Shown here: positions 7,713 to 15,652 of the stretch, one piece after another | Layout of the letters: the number at the start of each line of letters is the position of its first letter | Numbering within the stretch: position 1 is the stretch's first letter | Made by a program: the position numbers and the translations under genes | Notes under the pieces: model-generated | What the model was told of the DNA's origin: nothing | Seen by the model: only the letters and a program-made list of their open reading frames with translations | Database searches by the model: none | NCBI GenBank assembly: GCA_900542735.1 | Contig: UQOS01000013.1 | Location: 1-29,988, forward strand | Origin: an uncultured Mycoplasmatota bacterium | Lineage (GTDB): Bacteria > Bacillota_I > Bacilli_A > RF39 > UBA660 | Direction: 5' to 3' | DNA: 29,988 bases

Positions 7713-7748
7713 AAATAGAAGACTACTTTATCTTCTATTTATTTTTTT
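7713..7748. terminator. Bidirectional terminator
   Basis: A 10-bp perfect stem (7713-7722 with 7731-7740) has an 8-base loop, followed on the plus strand by ATTTTTTT. It separates the DUF6512-like gene from the convergent yqeG operon and overlaps the stop codon of the minus-strand gene. Confidence 0.8.
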
Positions 7749-8124
7749 CATAAATTTTAATCCAACCATTTTCTAAAAACAATTTTATTTCATCATAACA
7801 ACTTACTTCTCTACTAGGCATATTTAAAATATAAATTTCTATTTTATTATTATGAATTTGGTTTAACATTATTGTATAAATTACTTCAGCCATACTACTA
7901 GGGCCAATATAACCTTTTATTCCTTTTCTTTCTTCATTCATTAAAAATAAAACATCTGTTTTTTCTAAGCTCTCATAAAAACTTTTATAGATATCTTTCA
8001 AATTTTCTTTACTAACTTGTTTAGGATAATCAATTACTTCATATCCTTTTTGTTCAAAGTGCTCTTTCCAAGTAATTAATTTTTCATGTAATTTGCTGCT
8101 TCCTGATATTACTACTTTTTTCAT
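7735..8124 (-). CDS. Nucleoside 2-deoxyribosyltransferase-like / SLOG-type protein
   Basis: A 129-residue protein beginning MKKVVISGSSKLHEKL, a beta-strand then glycine/serine-rich nucleotide-binding turn. The later motif KTDVLFLMNEERKGIKGYIG and the following SSMAEVIY resemble the substrate-binding strand and catalytic Glu region (N-x4-K-G-I-x2-YIG...E) of small deoxyribosyltransferase-like proteins. The exact substrate is unknown. The ATG at 8124 lies 4 bases after the yqeH stop with no separate ribosome site, suggesting translational coupling; an in-frame upstream start inside yqeH (8184) is less likely. It is the last gene of the yqeG-yqeH unit. Confidence 0.6.
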   Translation of the reverse strand: MKKVVISGSSKLHEKLITWKEHFEQKGYEVIDYPKQVSKENLKDIYKSFYESLEKTDVLFLMNEERKGIKGYIGPSSMAEVIYTIMLNQIHNNKIEIYILNMPSREVSCYDEIKLFLENGWIKIYEKNK

Positions 8125-8128
8125 AAAA

Positions 8129-9136
8129 CTATATAAAATTCTTTCTAGTAAATGTTTCAATATTTTTATCGATATAAATATCAACAGTACCTTTTTCTAC
8201 TATTTTGACCCAACCAAGTCCATTAATTACTAAATCTTCACGATATTTCATTTCATAAGTAGTTTTTGATAAATCTTTCATAATCGTTTGACGACTTGCA
8301 TTCATCTTCTTTACTTTTAAACCATTTGGAATATAAAAAGTAAAACTATTTTTATCTCCTTCTACATAATCAATTCTACAAATATCACCTACTACTAAAC
8401 ATTGTCCTTTTTTTATTTGATAAGTTTTTGGCTTCATTTCTTTTTTATGAATAAGTTTTTTTAAAGCTATATTATCTACATAATTAGTAATGTTTCCCCT
8501 ATCTACTAAACCTGGTGTATCAATTAATGTTAAATTTTCATTTAAAATAATGGCTACAGTATTTAAAGTCGTACTAGGAAGTGGAGAAATAGTAAGTTCC
8601 GTATCACTTTCTGAATAGTTTTGAATTAGTTTATTAATCAAACTGCTTTTCCCAGTATTGGTGTGCCCTACTACATATACTTTGTTGGAAGTTTTATATT
8701 TTTTTATTTTCTTCATTAATAAGTCTAAATTATAATTTTTATTTGCACTAACAACGATAATATCTTCATAATTTACATCTAGACTTTTGATATACTCTAT
8801 AATCTTTTCATCTTTTACACTTTTAGGTAGAGCATCTTTTTTATTTAATATCAAAAGCATTTTATTATTCATATATTCTCTTATAGTATGAATGTCTTTA
8901 TCAATATTTAATAAGTCAACAATATGTAAGACCAAATCTTTCGTTTTTCCTACTGTTTTCAAAATCTCTATATATTCTTCGTTAGATTTTGCTACTACCT
9001 GATATTCTCCATAGTTTTTCATTCTAAAACATCTTTGACAAATATCATTTTCTAAACTAGTAACATACCCAGCTTGGGTAATATTTTCATTCTGTAATAA
9101 AACACCACAACCTAAACAATATTTATTTTTACTCAT
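8129..9136 (-). CDS. yqeH: Ribosome biogenesis GTPase YqeH
   Basis: A circularly permuted GTPase involved in 30S subunit assembly. The N-terminal treble-clef zinc finger has CLGCG and CQRCF. The G motifs appear in permuted order: G4 (LILNKKDALPKS), then G5-like VSANKNYN, G1 P-loop (GHTNTGKSSLINKL), and G3 (IDTPGLVDRG). A C-terminal RNA- or peptide-binding region follows. The length of 335 residues is slightly short of Bacillus YqeH (366). The ATG at 9136 has AGGTG six bases upstream; a GTG at 9145 is part of that site. It overlaps the yqeG stop by 8 bases and is followed by a coupled deoxyribosyltransferase-like gene. Confidence 0.95.
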   Translation of the reverse strand: MSKNKYCLGCGVLLQNENITQAGYVTSLENDICQRCFRMKNYGEYQVVAKSNEEYIEILKTVGKTKDLVLHIVDLLNIDKDIHTIREYMNNKMLLILNKKDALPKSVKDEKIIEYIKSLDVNYEDIIVVSANKNYNLDLLMKKIKKYKTSNKVYVVGHTNTGKSSLINKLIQNYSESDTELTISPLPSTTLNTVAIILNENLTLIDTPGLVDRGNITNYVDNIALKKLIHKKEMKPKTYQIKKGQCLVVGDICRIDYVEGDKNSFTFYIPNGLKVKKMNASRQTIMKDLSKTTYEMKYREDLVINGLGWVKIVEKGTVDIYIDKNIETFTRKNFI

Positions 9137-9644
9137 AATATACACCTTTTTTCATAATTTCTTTTTGCTCATATTTTTTTAATATTTTTCTTTCAATAAA
9201 ACGATTCAAGCTCGTTATTTTTAAGTCTTTTGTACCAAGTGGGTCCACTAAAATAGTAAACATATGATAACGATTTCCTCCATAAATATCGGTTACTATT
9301 TGATCTCCTATCATACACATTTCTTCTTTTTGAAAGCCATATTTCTTTCTAATTTTACGGTACCCTCTAGAAAGTGGCTTCATAGCATTTGCTACAAAAT
9401 CACAAGATAAAGTATCGGAATACTTTTTCACTCTTTTTGTTACATTATTAGAAATAATTACTATTTTAAAATCTTTTTTTAAACTATTTAAAAGTTTTTT
9501 CGTACTATCTGTTATCTTATCTTGATTAATTAATGCTATCGTATTATCTAAATCAAATATTAAGCACTTAATACCAAGTTTTTTTAACTTTTGATAATTA
9601 ATATTTTCTATTTTTTGTTGATACATATTGGGATAACACTTCAT
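9129..9644 (-). CDS. yqeG: YqeG family HAD-type phosphatase
   Basis: A 171-residue HAD-superfamily phosphatase. HAD motif I is LIFDLDNTI with nucleophile D31 and acid D33. Motif II is VIISNN, motif III lies around MKPLSRGYRKI, and motif IV is MIGDQIVTDIYGGNR. The family is related to phosphatidylglycerophosphate phosphatase, and in Bacillus the gene also precedes yqeH; the true substrate here is unproven. The ATG at 9644 is chosen because AGGTG ends six bases before it, whereas the in-frame GTG at 9653 overlaps that site. First gene of the yqeG-yqeH operon. Confidence 0.93.
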   Translation of the reverse strand: MKCYPNMYQQKIENINYQKLKKLGIKCLIFDLDNTIALINQDKITDSTKKLLNSLKKDFKIVIISNNVTKRVKKYSDTLSCDFVANAMKPLSRGYRKIRKKYGFQKEEMCMIGDQIVTDIYGGNRYHMFTILVDPLGTKDLKITSLNRFIERKILKKYEQKEIMKKGVYYE

Positions 9645-9666
9645 ATAAATCACCTAATCCATATCT

Positions 9667-9672
9667 ATTATA
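9667..9672 (-). promoter_or_regulatory. -10 box of the yqeG operon
   Basis: A perfect TATAAT on the minus strand lies about 23 bases upstream of the yqeG start; the -35 region is weak (TTTACT-like). Confidence 0.5.
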
Positions 9673-9685
9673 CTGAAAAACTATG

Positions 9686-9716
9686 ATAAAGTAAAAGAAA
9701 AGATGTTACTCTTTTC
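9686..9716 (-). terminator. Terminator of the polysaccharide deacetylase gene
   Basis: A 7-bp stem (9697-9703 with 9710-9716) and a 6-base loop lie immediately after the stop codon. On the minus strand a U-rich but interrupted tract follows. Confidence 0.6.
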
Positions 9717-11219
9717 CTAATTATTTATATGTTGTCTTACCATATGAGTATTCATATCAATTCTTTCAAAGGTATAACCATTTTCTTTTCCATAGCGAAT
9801 AATATCTCTTAAGGCATCTCTTGTCCATGTTTTAATATCATGCATTAAAACAATATTAGCACGACTTTTTGATAGATTAGAAGTAACGCATTTATAAACT
9901 GCTTCTTTCGATTTAGAAGTATAAGCATCATTAGAATCTACATTCCAGTCATAATAACGGTATCCTTGATTTAGTAATGCTTCTGATAATCTTGTCATAA
10001 TTTTATTACTATATCTTCTACTAATTGTGTTACTACTTCCTCCTGGAAAGCGCACAATTTTACTTGTTTGTCCAGTAATTCTTTTGACACGATCACTAAC
10101 TATTTTTAAATCATTAAAGTAAGATTCATCAGATTTATAAACAATAGAATAAGTATGACTTGCTGTATGAAGAGCTACGGTATGACCCTCATCATACATT
10201 CTTTTAATTAATTCATCTGGGCCATTATTAGTAACAAAGAAAGTTGCTTTTACGCCTTCTTCTTTTAAAATATCTAGAATAGTTGGCGTTGTAACACTAC
10301 TTGGACCATCATCAAAAGTTAAATAAATACTTCCTGTTTTGATAACACCACTATTAGGATCGGTTCTTTTTGATATAATCACTTTTCTTTCAATAGAAGC
10401 TTTATTACCACCATCATCTTCTACTTCATATTTTAAAGTATAAGTTCCTTCTACCTTTGCTTTTACAGTACCAGTTACTTTTACTTTATCTGTTAAATTA
10501 CCACTACAGTTATCACTAGCAGTATAGCCAGGCTCCGTAAACTCTTCATCAATTCCTAAATACATAGTTTCTGTACCCTTTAAAGTAATAACTGGTTTTT
10601 CCTTATCTACCTTATTAATTTTTCTAATAACTTCTGTTTTATTTTTAGAAGAATCTTTAACAGTATAGATCCATTTATCACTTTCTTTTTTTATAGTTAC
10701 ATTCTTAGTAATATCACCATCATAATCATCACTAGCCTTATACCCAAGTTCTTTAAATTCAGCTGTAGGACAAATATTTACATCTTCTCCACCCTCTAAA
10801 GTAATAACTGGTTTTTCTTTATCAACTAACTTTACTGTTCTTTTTTTAGTAGCCGTTAAAAAGCCATTCTTTACTTTATATACTACTTCATAAGTACCTA
10901 CTTTACCTTTTTTAATAGTAGATGTTGTTTTAATTTTATTCGTTAAATCTTTATTAAAATATTTAGCTTTAGCACCTTTTTCTACATATTCATCATGGTA
11001 AGATATTTCTATTTTGCTAGAACCGTTTAAAGTAATCTTAGGTGTTAACAAATAAACAGTAATAATCCCTATAATAACTACTAATAAAAGCACTAATAGT
11101 AATGTTTTATATGGAAAATGATTCGTTTTTTTAATTTCTTTTTCTATGTTATAACCTAATTCTGTTAAATTTGGTCCTTCTAATATTTTTTTATTTGTTT
11201 TCTTTGATACTTCTTTCAT
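9717..11219 (-). CDS. Membrane-anchored polysaccharide (peptidoglycan-type) deacetylase with three Ig-like domains
   Basis: Probably deacetylates an N-acetylated wall polymer outside the membrane. Residues 1-37 are cytoplasmic and 38-59 form one membrane anchor. Three bacterial Ig-like (DUF5011-type) repeats follow, at about 62-132, 133-205 and 206-282, with repeated KPVITL and FTEPGYTASDN elements. The NodB domain spans about 295-480: YLTFDDGPSS (catalytic and metal aspartates), ALHTASHTYS (metal histidines), RFPGGSSN, DWNVDSNDA and IVLMHD. All catalytic motifs are present. The ATG follows GAGAGG. It lies downstream of the sigK-like gene, from which a terminator separates it. Peptidoglycan GlcNAc is the likeliest substrate, but this is inference. 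Confidence 0.92.
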   Translation of the reverse strand: MKEVSKKTNKKILEGPNLTELGYNIEKEIKKTNHFPYKTLLLVLLLVVIIGIITVYLLTPKITLNGSSKIEISYHDEYVEKGAKAKYFNKDLTNKIKTTSTIKKGKVGTYEVVYKVKNGFLTATKKRTVKLVDKEKPVITLEGGEDVNICPTAEFKELGYKASDDYDGDITKNVTIKKESDKWIYTVKDSSKNKTEVIRKINKVDKEKPVITLKGTETMYLGIDEEFTEPGYTASDNCSGNLTDKVKVTGTVKAKVEGTYTLKYEVEDDGGNKASIERKVIISKRTDPNSGVIKTGSIYLTFDDGPSSVTTPTILDILKEEGVKATFFVTNNGPDELIKRMYDEGHTVALHTASHTYSIVYKSDESYFNDLKIVSDRVKRITGQTSKIVRFPGGSSNTISRRYSNKIMTRLSEALLNQGYRYYDWNVDSNDAYTSKSKEAVYKCVTSNLSKSRANIVLMHDIKTWTRDALRDIIRYGKENGYTFERIDMNTHMVRQHINN

Positions 11220-11270
11220 AAATTACCTCTCACTCTATAATTATTCTACCACCATTTTCTCTTTTTAAAC

Positions 11271-11307
11271 AAAAAAAAGTACCCAATTTCTTTTCTTGGA
11301 CACTTTT
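11271..11307 (-). terminator. Terminator of the sigK-like gene
   Basis: An imperfect hairpin (11275-11286 with 11296-11307, two mismatches) is followed on the minus strand by eight T (complement of 11271-11278). It sits just past the sigK stop at 11316. Confidence 0.65.
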
Positions 11308-11315
11308 ATACACGA

Positions 11316-12014
11316 TTAGTTTGTAGATTTATTTTTCATAAATTCTCTTAATATTTTAGTTAGTGCTCTTTTTTCAATACGCGATACATAACTTCTAGAA
11401 ATTTTTAATTCTTTTGCTATCGTTTTTTGGGTTTGTTCTTTGGTATTATTTAAGCCATATCTTCTAATTACGATTTCTTGTTCACGTGGGATTAAAATTT
11501 TTAAATAGTTTTTTAGCAATTTAATATTATCTTTTTTATTAATTTCATCAATAAAATCTGGCTTTGGAGATTTTAAAATATCTAGGATCGTAATTTCATT
11601 GCCATCTTTATCAAAACCAATAGATTCGTTTAAAGAAACATTTTTTAGATTTTTATTGTTTGCTCTAAAATACATTAGTATCTCATTTTCAATACACCTA
11701 GCACAGTAAGTAGTAATTTTAGTACCGTGTTTACTAGAAAATGAATCTACACCTTTGATTAAACCAATCGTTCCAATACTGATTAAATCATCACTATCTT
11801 CTACTTTAGAATCGTATTTTTTAACTATATGAGCAACAAGTCTTAAGTTGTGTTCTATTAATTTGTTTCTAGCATCAGTATCTCCTTCTAAATGCTTTTG
11901 TATATAATATTCTTCCTCTTCTTTTGATAAAGGATCTGGAAAAACATTGTTTGAGTATGATGCTGTAAATATTGTGAAGTTTTTGAATAGGATTCTTAAA
12001 ATTTTTTGAAGCAT
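11316..12014 (-). CDS. sigK: Sporulation-type sigma factor, pro-SigK-like
   Basis: A sigma-70 family factor of 232 residues that closely resembles the mother-cell factor SigK. After a hydrophobic N-terminus ending in FTAS, the motif YSNNVFPDPLS matches the region just after the pro-SigK cleavage site of Bacillus (YVKNNAFPQPLS). Region 2 follows, with ARNKLIEHNLRLVAHIVKKY, DLISIGTIGLIKG and YCARCIENEILMYFR. Region 4 ends in the helix-turn-helix with KELKISRSYVSRIEKRAL. The ATG at 12014 has AGGTG five bases upstream; an in-frame codon at 12056 lacks a site. The presence of about 19 pro-residues implies membrane-bound activation by a SpoIVFB-type protease encoded elsewhere. SigE is the main alternative, but the NNxFPxPLS motif favours SigK. 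Confidence 0.88.
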   Translation of the reverse strand: MLQKILRILFKNFTIFTASYSNNVFPDPLSKEEEEYYIQKHLEGDTDARNKLIEHNLRLVAHIVKKYDSKVEDSDDLISIGTIGLIKGVDSFSSKHGTKITTYCARCIENEILMYFRANNKNLKNVSLNESIGFDKDGNEITILDILKSPKPDFIDEINKKDNIKLLKNYLKILIPREQEIVIRRYGLNNTKEQTQKTIAKELKISRSYVSRIEKRALTKILREFMKNKSTN

Positions 12015-12056
12015 TTTATCACCTATTATATAATATGTCGAAGATTGTAAGAGCAT

Positions 12057-12177
12057 TCTATTTTAATATTTTTTTGAAAAAGATTTAAATATGAACTATT
12101 TCTATTTTTATTGCTGATGTTTATTGATTTTTTAAATATAATATAGTTGAATAATATATAAAAGATGAGGTGTTTAC
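12057..12177. other. Divergent intergenic region between sigK and the small gene
   Basis: About 120 very A/T-rich bases upstream of both sigK (minus) and the small gene (plus). A TATAAT is present at 12137-12142 but has no convincing -35 at normal spacing. No hairpin or riboswitch is recognised. Confidence 0.4.
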
Positions 12178-12351
12178 ATATTAAAAAGAGAAAAGCCTAA
12201 ATTTTCTAATAATTTTTTTACACAGCCTAGACCTACAGTAAGTAATAATAAAACATTTGCAGATATTCTTCCAATAGAATGGTCAAAAGAAGTAATTTCT
12301 GAAAAAAAGAAAGCAGTAGTTTATTCTACAAAAGAAAAGAAATCATTCTAA
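12178..12351 (+). CDS. Small protein of unknown function, apparent ATA start codon
   Basis: An open frame of 57 codons between 12178 and the TAA at 12349-12351. It encodes a basic N-terminus with KFSNNFFTQPRPT, then FADILPIEWSKEV and a Lys-rich tail ending KEKKSF. There is no in-frame ATG, GTG or TTG after the TGA at 12166. However, an AGGTG site (12168-12172) sits five bases before an ATA codon, the spacing used with ATG by sigK and (at six bases) by yqeG and yqeH here. A Trp codon and balanced amino-acid use argue for a real product. A terminator follows. It is either an ATA-initiated gene or one whose ATG was lost by mutation or base error. I do not recognise the family. Confidence 0.5.
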   Translation: MLKREKPKFSNNFFTQPRPTVSNNKTFADILPIEWSKEVISEKKKAVVYSTKEKKSF

Positions 12352-12366
12352 TAAATGATGTAAATC

Positions 12367-12406
12367 AAAAAAGCAACCCCATTTCACGCAAAATGGAGTT
12401 GTTTTT
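12367..12406. terminator. Bidirectional terminator between the small gene and murE
   Basis: An imperfect stem of about 15 bp (12367-12384 with 12391-12406, with one bulge and one mismatch) has A-rich and T-rich flanks on opposite sides. It serves the rightward small gene and the leftward murE. Confidence 0.75.
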
Positions 12407-12407
12407 A

Positions 12408-13823
12408 TTAATTTCTATTAAAATATTCTTTGATTACTTCTAAATCACTATATGGCAAGTATTTATCTTCTATTGCCATGTAATTATCTATTCCTTTTCC
12501 AGCTACTAACACGATATCATCTTTTTTTGCTAATTTAAATGCTTTATAAATTGCTTCTTTTCTATCAACAATCATTTCATAATTAGTTTTAGTAGAAGTA
12601 CTTGTTAAGTCATGAACAATATCTTCTACTTTTTCATATCTAGGATCGTCCATCGTAAAGATAACATAGTCTGATTTTTCTAAAACTAATTTACCCATTG
12701 GGCCTCTTTTTTCTTTTTCACGGCCACCAGCACTACCAGTTATCGTAATGATTCTTCCCTTTTTAATAGGTTCTAATAACTGATAAATTTTTGAAAAAGC
12801 ATCTGGAGTATGCGCATAATCTAAAATGATATGATAATCTTGACCAAACTTTAAAAATTCTACTCTACCACTAGGTGCTTTGATATTAGGAATTTTTTCT
12901 ATCACTTCTTCTATTTTAAATCCTAAAGAAATTAATGCTAATATAGCTGCACACAAATTATAAATATTAAATTCCCCTAGTAGTGGAGAAGAAAAAGAAT
13001 ATAATTTATCTTGGTATTTCAAAGTAATATCAGTTTTATCGATAAAATAATTACTACTTATAATCTGTAAAGTAGAAGGATTTTTACCATAAGTTAGAAT
13101 AGTACCCTTAGCTATTTCTTCAAATTCTTTAAAATAAGTGTCATCACTATTTAAAATAGAATAACCATCATCTTTTACTTGCATTAATAATTTTTTCTTA
13201 CAAGATACATAATTTTCAATCGTTTTATGAATATTTAAATGATCTTCTGTAATATTCGTAATAATTCCTACTTTAAATGTTAAATTGTCTAAACGATGAC
13301 GATAAAAGGCCTCTGATGATGTTTCCATACTTAAATACTTGCAACCACTATCTACAAATCTTCTAAAATAATTATATAATCTATCAGAATCAGGAGTTGT
13401 GTTACGAATAGACTCATTAAACTTACTACAAATAATACCATTAGTACCTAAATAACCACAAGAATCTCCAATTAATTCTTGAATAATAGTTGCTACTGTT
13501 GTTTTACCATTCGTACCAGTGATTCCTATAATATCTAAATACTTTTCAGGGTAATCATAGAATTTGCTTGCAAGAAGCGGCAACTCTTCATTAGTGTTTT
13601 TTACTTTTACCATAGGAACACTACAAGTAACACTTCTATCGACTACTACACAACTGGCTCCCTTAGAAATAGCTTCTTCAATAAAATCATGTCTATCAGC
13701 AGTTACTCCTTTTACACATACAAATATATCACCAGGTTCTACTTCCTTAGAATTAATCTTAATTCCTTTTACCCAAATATTATCATAACCTTCCCCTTCA
13801 TATAATTCACTTAACTTTTTCAT
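12408..13823 (-). CDS. murE: UDP-N-acetylmuramoyl-tripeptide synthetase MurE
   Basis: A cytoplasmic ATP-dependent ligase that adds the third residue of the peptidoglycan stem peptide. The N-terminal UDP-binding domain covers roughly residues 1-90. The ATP P-loop is IIGITGTNGKTTVATII (from about residue 97), and the central domain has ETSSEAFYRHR and the carbamylated-Lys region around NITEDHLNIH. The C-terminal domain carries the substrate motif DDPRYEK (from residue 392) and GKGID (442-446). In meso-DAP enzymes these are usually DNPR and GKGHE; here the Arg is kept while Asn and Glu are replaced by Asp, so the amino acid added is uncertain. The 471 residues are near the usual 480-500. AGGAGG is supplied by the last two truB codons. 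Confidence 0.92.
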   Translation of the reverse strand: MKKLSELYEGEGYDNIWVKGIKINSKEVEPGDIFVCVKGVTADRHDFIEEAISKGASCVVVDRSVTCSVPMVKVKNTNEELPLLASKFYDYPEKYLDIIGITGTNGKTTVATIIQELIGDSCGYLGTNGIICSKFNESIRNTTPDSDRLYNYFRRFVDSGCKYLSMETSSEAFYRHRLDNLTFKVGIITNITEDHLNIHKTIENYVSCKKKLLMQVKDDGYSILNSDDTYFKEFEEIAKGTILTYGKNPSTLQIISSNYFIDKTDITLKYQDKLYSFSSPLLGEFNIYNLCAAILALISLGFKIEEVIEKIPNIKAPSGRVEFLKFGQDYHIILDYAHTPDAFSKIYQLLEPIKKGRIITITGSAGGREKEKRGPMGKLVLEKSDYVIFTMDDPRYEKVEDIVHDLTSTSTKTNYEMIVDRKEAIYKAFKLAKKDDIVLVAGKGIDNYMAIEDKYLPYSDLEVIKEYFNRN

Positions 13824-13825
13824 TA

Positions 13826-14698
13826 CTACCTCCTAAAAACCTTATATGGTTTCATTTTACTGGTATCTTTATCATACCTAATATAAATAGCTAATAAATC
13901 ATTTTCTTGATTTAATATTAGTACCATATCAGAATTCGTATCAAATGATAAGATGCTACCATTTTCTACTTTTTTTGCTACCTCATCATCTACTATTAAT
14001 TTTTCATATTCTTGTAAGGCATCTACTATTTTTACTATTTTATCTTCTTTGATATCATCAATAGAAATGGCTTCTTCTAATGAAAAATTTCCTTGTTTTA
14101 TTCTAATTAAATTCTTCATGGTACAAGGATACCCTAGTTTACTACCAATATCTCTAATTAAACTTCTAATATAGGTTCCTTTACTAACATGGACTATAAA
14201 AGAAAAACTATAATAATTTTTTTCTGTTTTTATTTCATCTAATAACTTAATATCAAATATTTCTACTTCTCTTTTAGGAAGCTCTACTTCTTTATTTTCT
14301 CTTGCATATTCATATAATCTTTTTCCATTTACATGAATAGCGGAATATTTAGGAACTTCCTGTAGGTATTTTCCTTTAAAAGTTTTTAATATATTTTCTA
14401 CTTTTTCTTTCTCTAAATTCTCTATATTATATTCTTCTTCTATAGTACCGGTGATATCTAAAGTATCTGTTTTCAGTCCTACTATCACTTCTGCTTGATA
14501 AACTTTACTAACACTTGTCAATAAATCAATTACTTTGCAACCGTCATTTACTCCTAATACTAATACCCCTGTTGCGATAGGATCTAAAGTTCCAGTATGT
14601 CCAATATGTTTGGTACCTAATTTCTTACAAGCAATGTTTACTACATCACGACTCGTCATGTTTTTTTCTTTGTTAATTACTAAAATTCCACTTTGCAT
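13826..14698 (-). CDS. truB: tRNA pseudouridine(55) synthase TruB
   Basis: Converts U55 in the T-loop of tRNAs to pseudouridine. The N-terminus GILVINKEKNMTSRDVV is the family signature. The catalytic Asp lies in HIGHTGTLDPIATGVLVL, and a second motif, YSAIHVNGKRLYEYAR, holds the RNA-binding loop. The KGTYIRSLIRDIG motif and a small C-terminal PUA-like segment follow. Length is 290 residues. Of several in-frame starts (14725, 14701, 14698) the last fits the family start and lies seven bases after GGTG. The final codons AGG-AGG-TAG form the ribosome site of murE two bases downstream, so the pair is translationally linked. Confidence 0.95.
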   Translation of the reverse strand: MQSGILVINKEKNMTSRDVVNIACKKLGTKHIGHTGTLDPIATGVLVLGVNDGCKVIDLLTSVSKVYQAEVIVGLKTDTLDITGTIEEEYNIENLEKEKVENILKTFKGKYLQEVPKYSAIHVNGKRLYEYARENKEVELPKREVEIFDIKLLDEIKTEKNYYSFSFIVHVSKGTYIRSLIRDIGSKLGYPCTMKNLIRIKQGNFSLEEAISIDDIKEDKIVKIVDALQEYEKLIVDDEVAKKVENGSILSFDTNSDMVLILNQENDLLAIYIRYDKDTSKMKPYKVFRR

Positions 14699-14715
14699 AT
14701 ACATACACCGCATTA

Positions 14716-14724
14716 AGTATATCA
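14716..14724 (-). promoter_or_regulatory. Extended -10 promoter of truB-murE
   Basis: The minus strand reads TGA-TATACT (complement of 14716-14724), 17 bases upstream of the truB start. No clear -35 is present, because the upstream DNA is the nfo terminator. Confidence 0.55.
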
Positions 14725-14732
14725 AAACATTT

Positions 14733-14758
14733 AAAAAAAAACTACCAATTGGTAGCTT
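14733..14758 (-). terminator. nfo terminator
   Basis: The self-complementary CTACCAATTGGTAG (14742-14755) is followed on the minus strand by nine T (complement of 14733-14741), directly after the nfo stop codon. Confidence 0.88.
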
Positions 14759-15652
14759 TTACTTGTAAAATTCGACAACTTCTTCTTTTAAATTTTGATT
14801 AAATTTTTGGTTTCTTATCATTTCAATTTCCTGTTTGTATGGTGGAAAATCACCATCAATATATGGAGTTTCTAATATTTTAGGAATATCTTTTAGTTTT
14901 TCATTATAAATTACTTTTAGTAAAGAATCAAACCCAATAGTACCAAAGCCAATATTTTCATGACGATCCTTATGACTATTTTTTTCGTTTTTACTATCAT
15001 TTACATGAACACAGTGTATTTTATCAATCCCAATTACCTTATCAAATTCTTCTAATAACTTTTCAAAATTAGAAATATCATAACCAGCATCATTTAAGTG
15101 ACAAGTATCTAAACATACTCCTATTTTATTTGGAAACTTAATACCAGCTAAAATACTTTTAATTTCTTCAAAATTTCTACCCACTTCTGTTCCTTTTCCA
15201 GCCATTGTTTCTAATAAAATCATAGTATTACCATGATATTTTTCTAATACTTGATTTAAACCAAATATAATATTTTTAATTCCTTCTTCTACGCCTAAAC
15301 CAACATGACTTCCAGGGTGTAAGACAAGATAAGAAACGCCTAATTTACTAGCACGTTCTAATTCTTCTTTTAAAAAGATAATACCAAAATCTAGATTTTT
15401 AGAATTTGCTAGATTAATAATATAAGGAGCATGAATAATTACATTTTTAATATCAATATTATTTTCTTTCATTAAATCCATTGCTTCTACTGTTTTAAAA
15501 TCATCAATAGGACTTCTATTAGTATTTTGAGGTGCACCTGTATAGAACATAAAAGTAGTAGAATTATAAGAAATAGCTTCTTTCACAGAAGCCATTAACT
15601 GATCATTTTTATTAAAAGATACATGGGAACCTATAATTAATTTATTCTCCAT
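14759..15652 (-). CDS. nfo: Endonuclease IV (AP endonuclease, Nfo)
   Basis: A zinc-dependent apurinic/apyrimidinic endonuclease of base excision repair with a TIM-barrel fold. It begins LIIGSHVSF and has FMFYTGAPQNTNR, LVLHPGSHVG, the metal-ligand motif CLDTCHLNDAGYDI, HVNDSKNEKNSHKDRHENIG and ILETPYIDG near the end. All AP-endonuclease family 2 signatures are visible. The ATG at 15652 gives 297 residues, the length of Bacillus YqfS. It overlaps the end of the upstream pilin gene by 11 bases in another frame, so nfo is probably cotranscribed and translationally coupled with a pilin; alternative starts upstream (15658, 15688) lie inside the pilin gene. Confidence 0.95.
   Translation of the reverse strand: MENKLIIGSHVSFNKNDQLMASVKEAISYNSTTFMFYTGAPQNTNRSPIDDFKTVEAMDLMKENNIDIKNVIIHAPYIINLANSKNLDFGIIFLKEELERASKLGVSYLVLHPGSHVGLGVEEGIKNIIFGLNQVLEKYHGNTMILLETMAGKGTEVGRNFEEIKSILAGIKFPNKIGVCLDTCHLNDAGYDISNFEKLLEEFDKVIGIDKIHCVHVNDSKNEKNSHKDRHENIGFGTIGFDSLLKVIYNEKLKDIPKILETPYIDGDFPPYKQEIEMIRNQKFNQNLKEEVVEFYK

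Noticed and set aside
13564..14768. Plus-strand frames inside murE and truB
   Set aside because: Antisense shadows without ribosome sites; the minus-strand genes have all family motifs.
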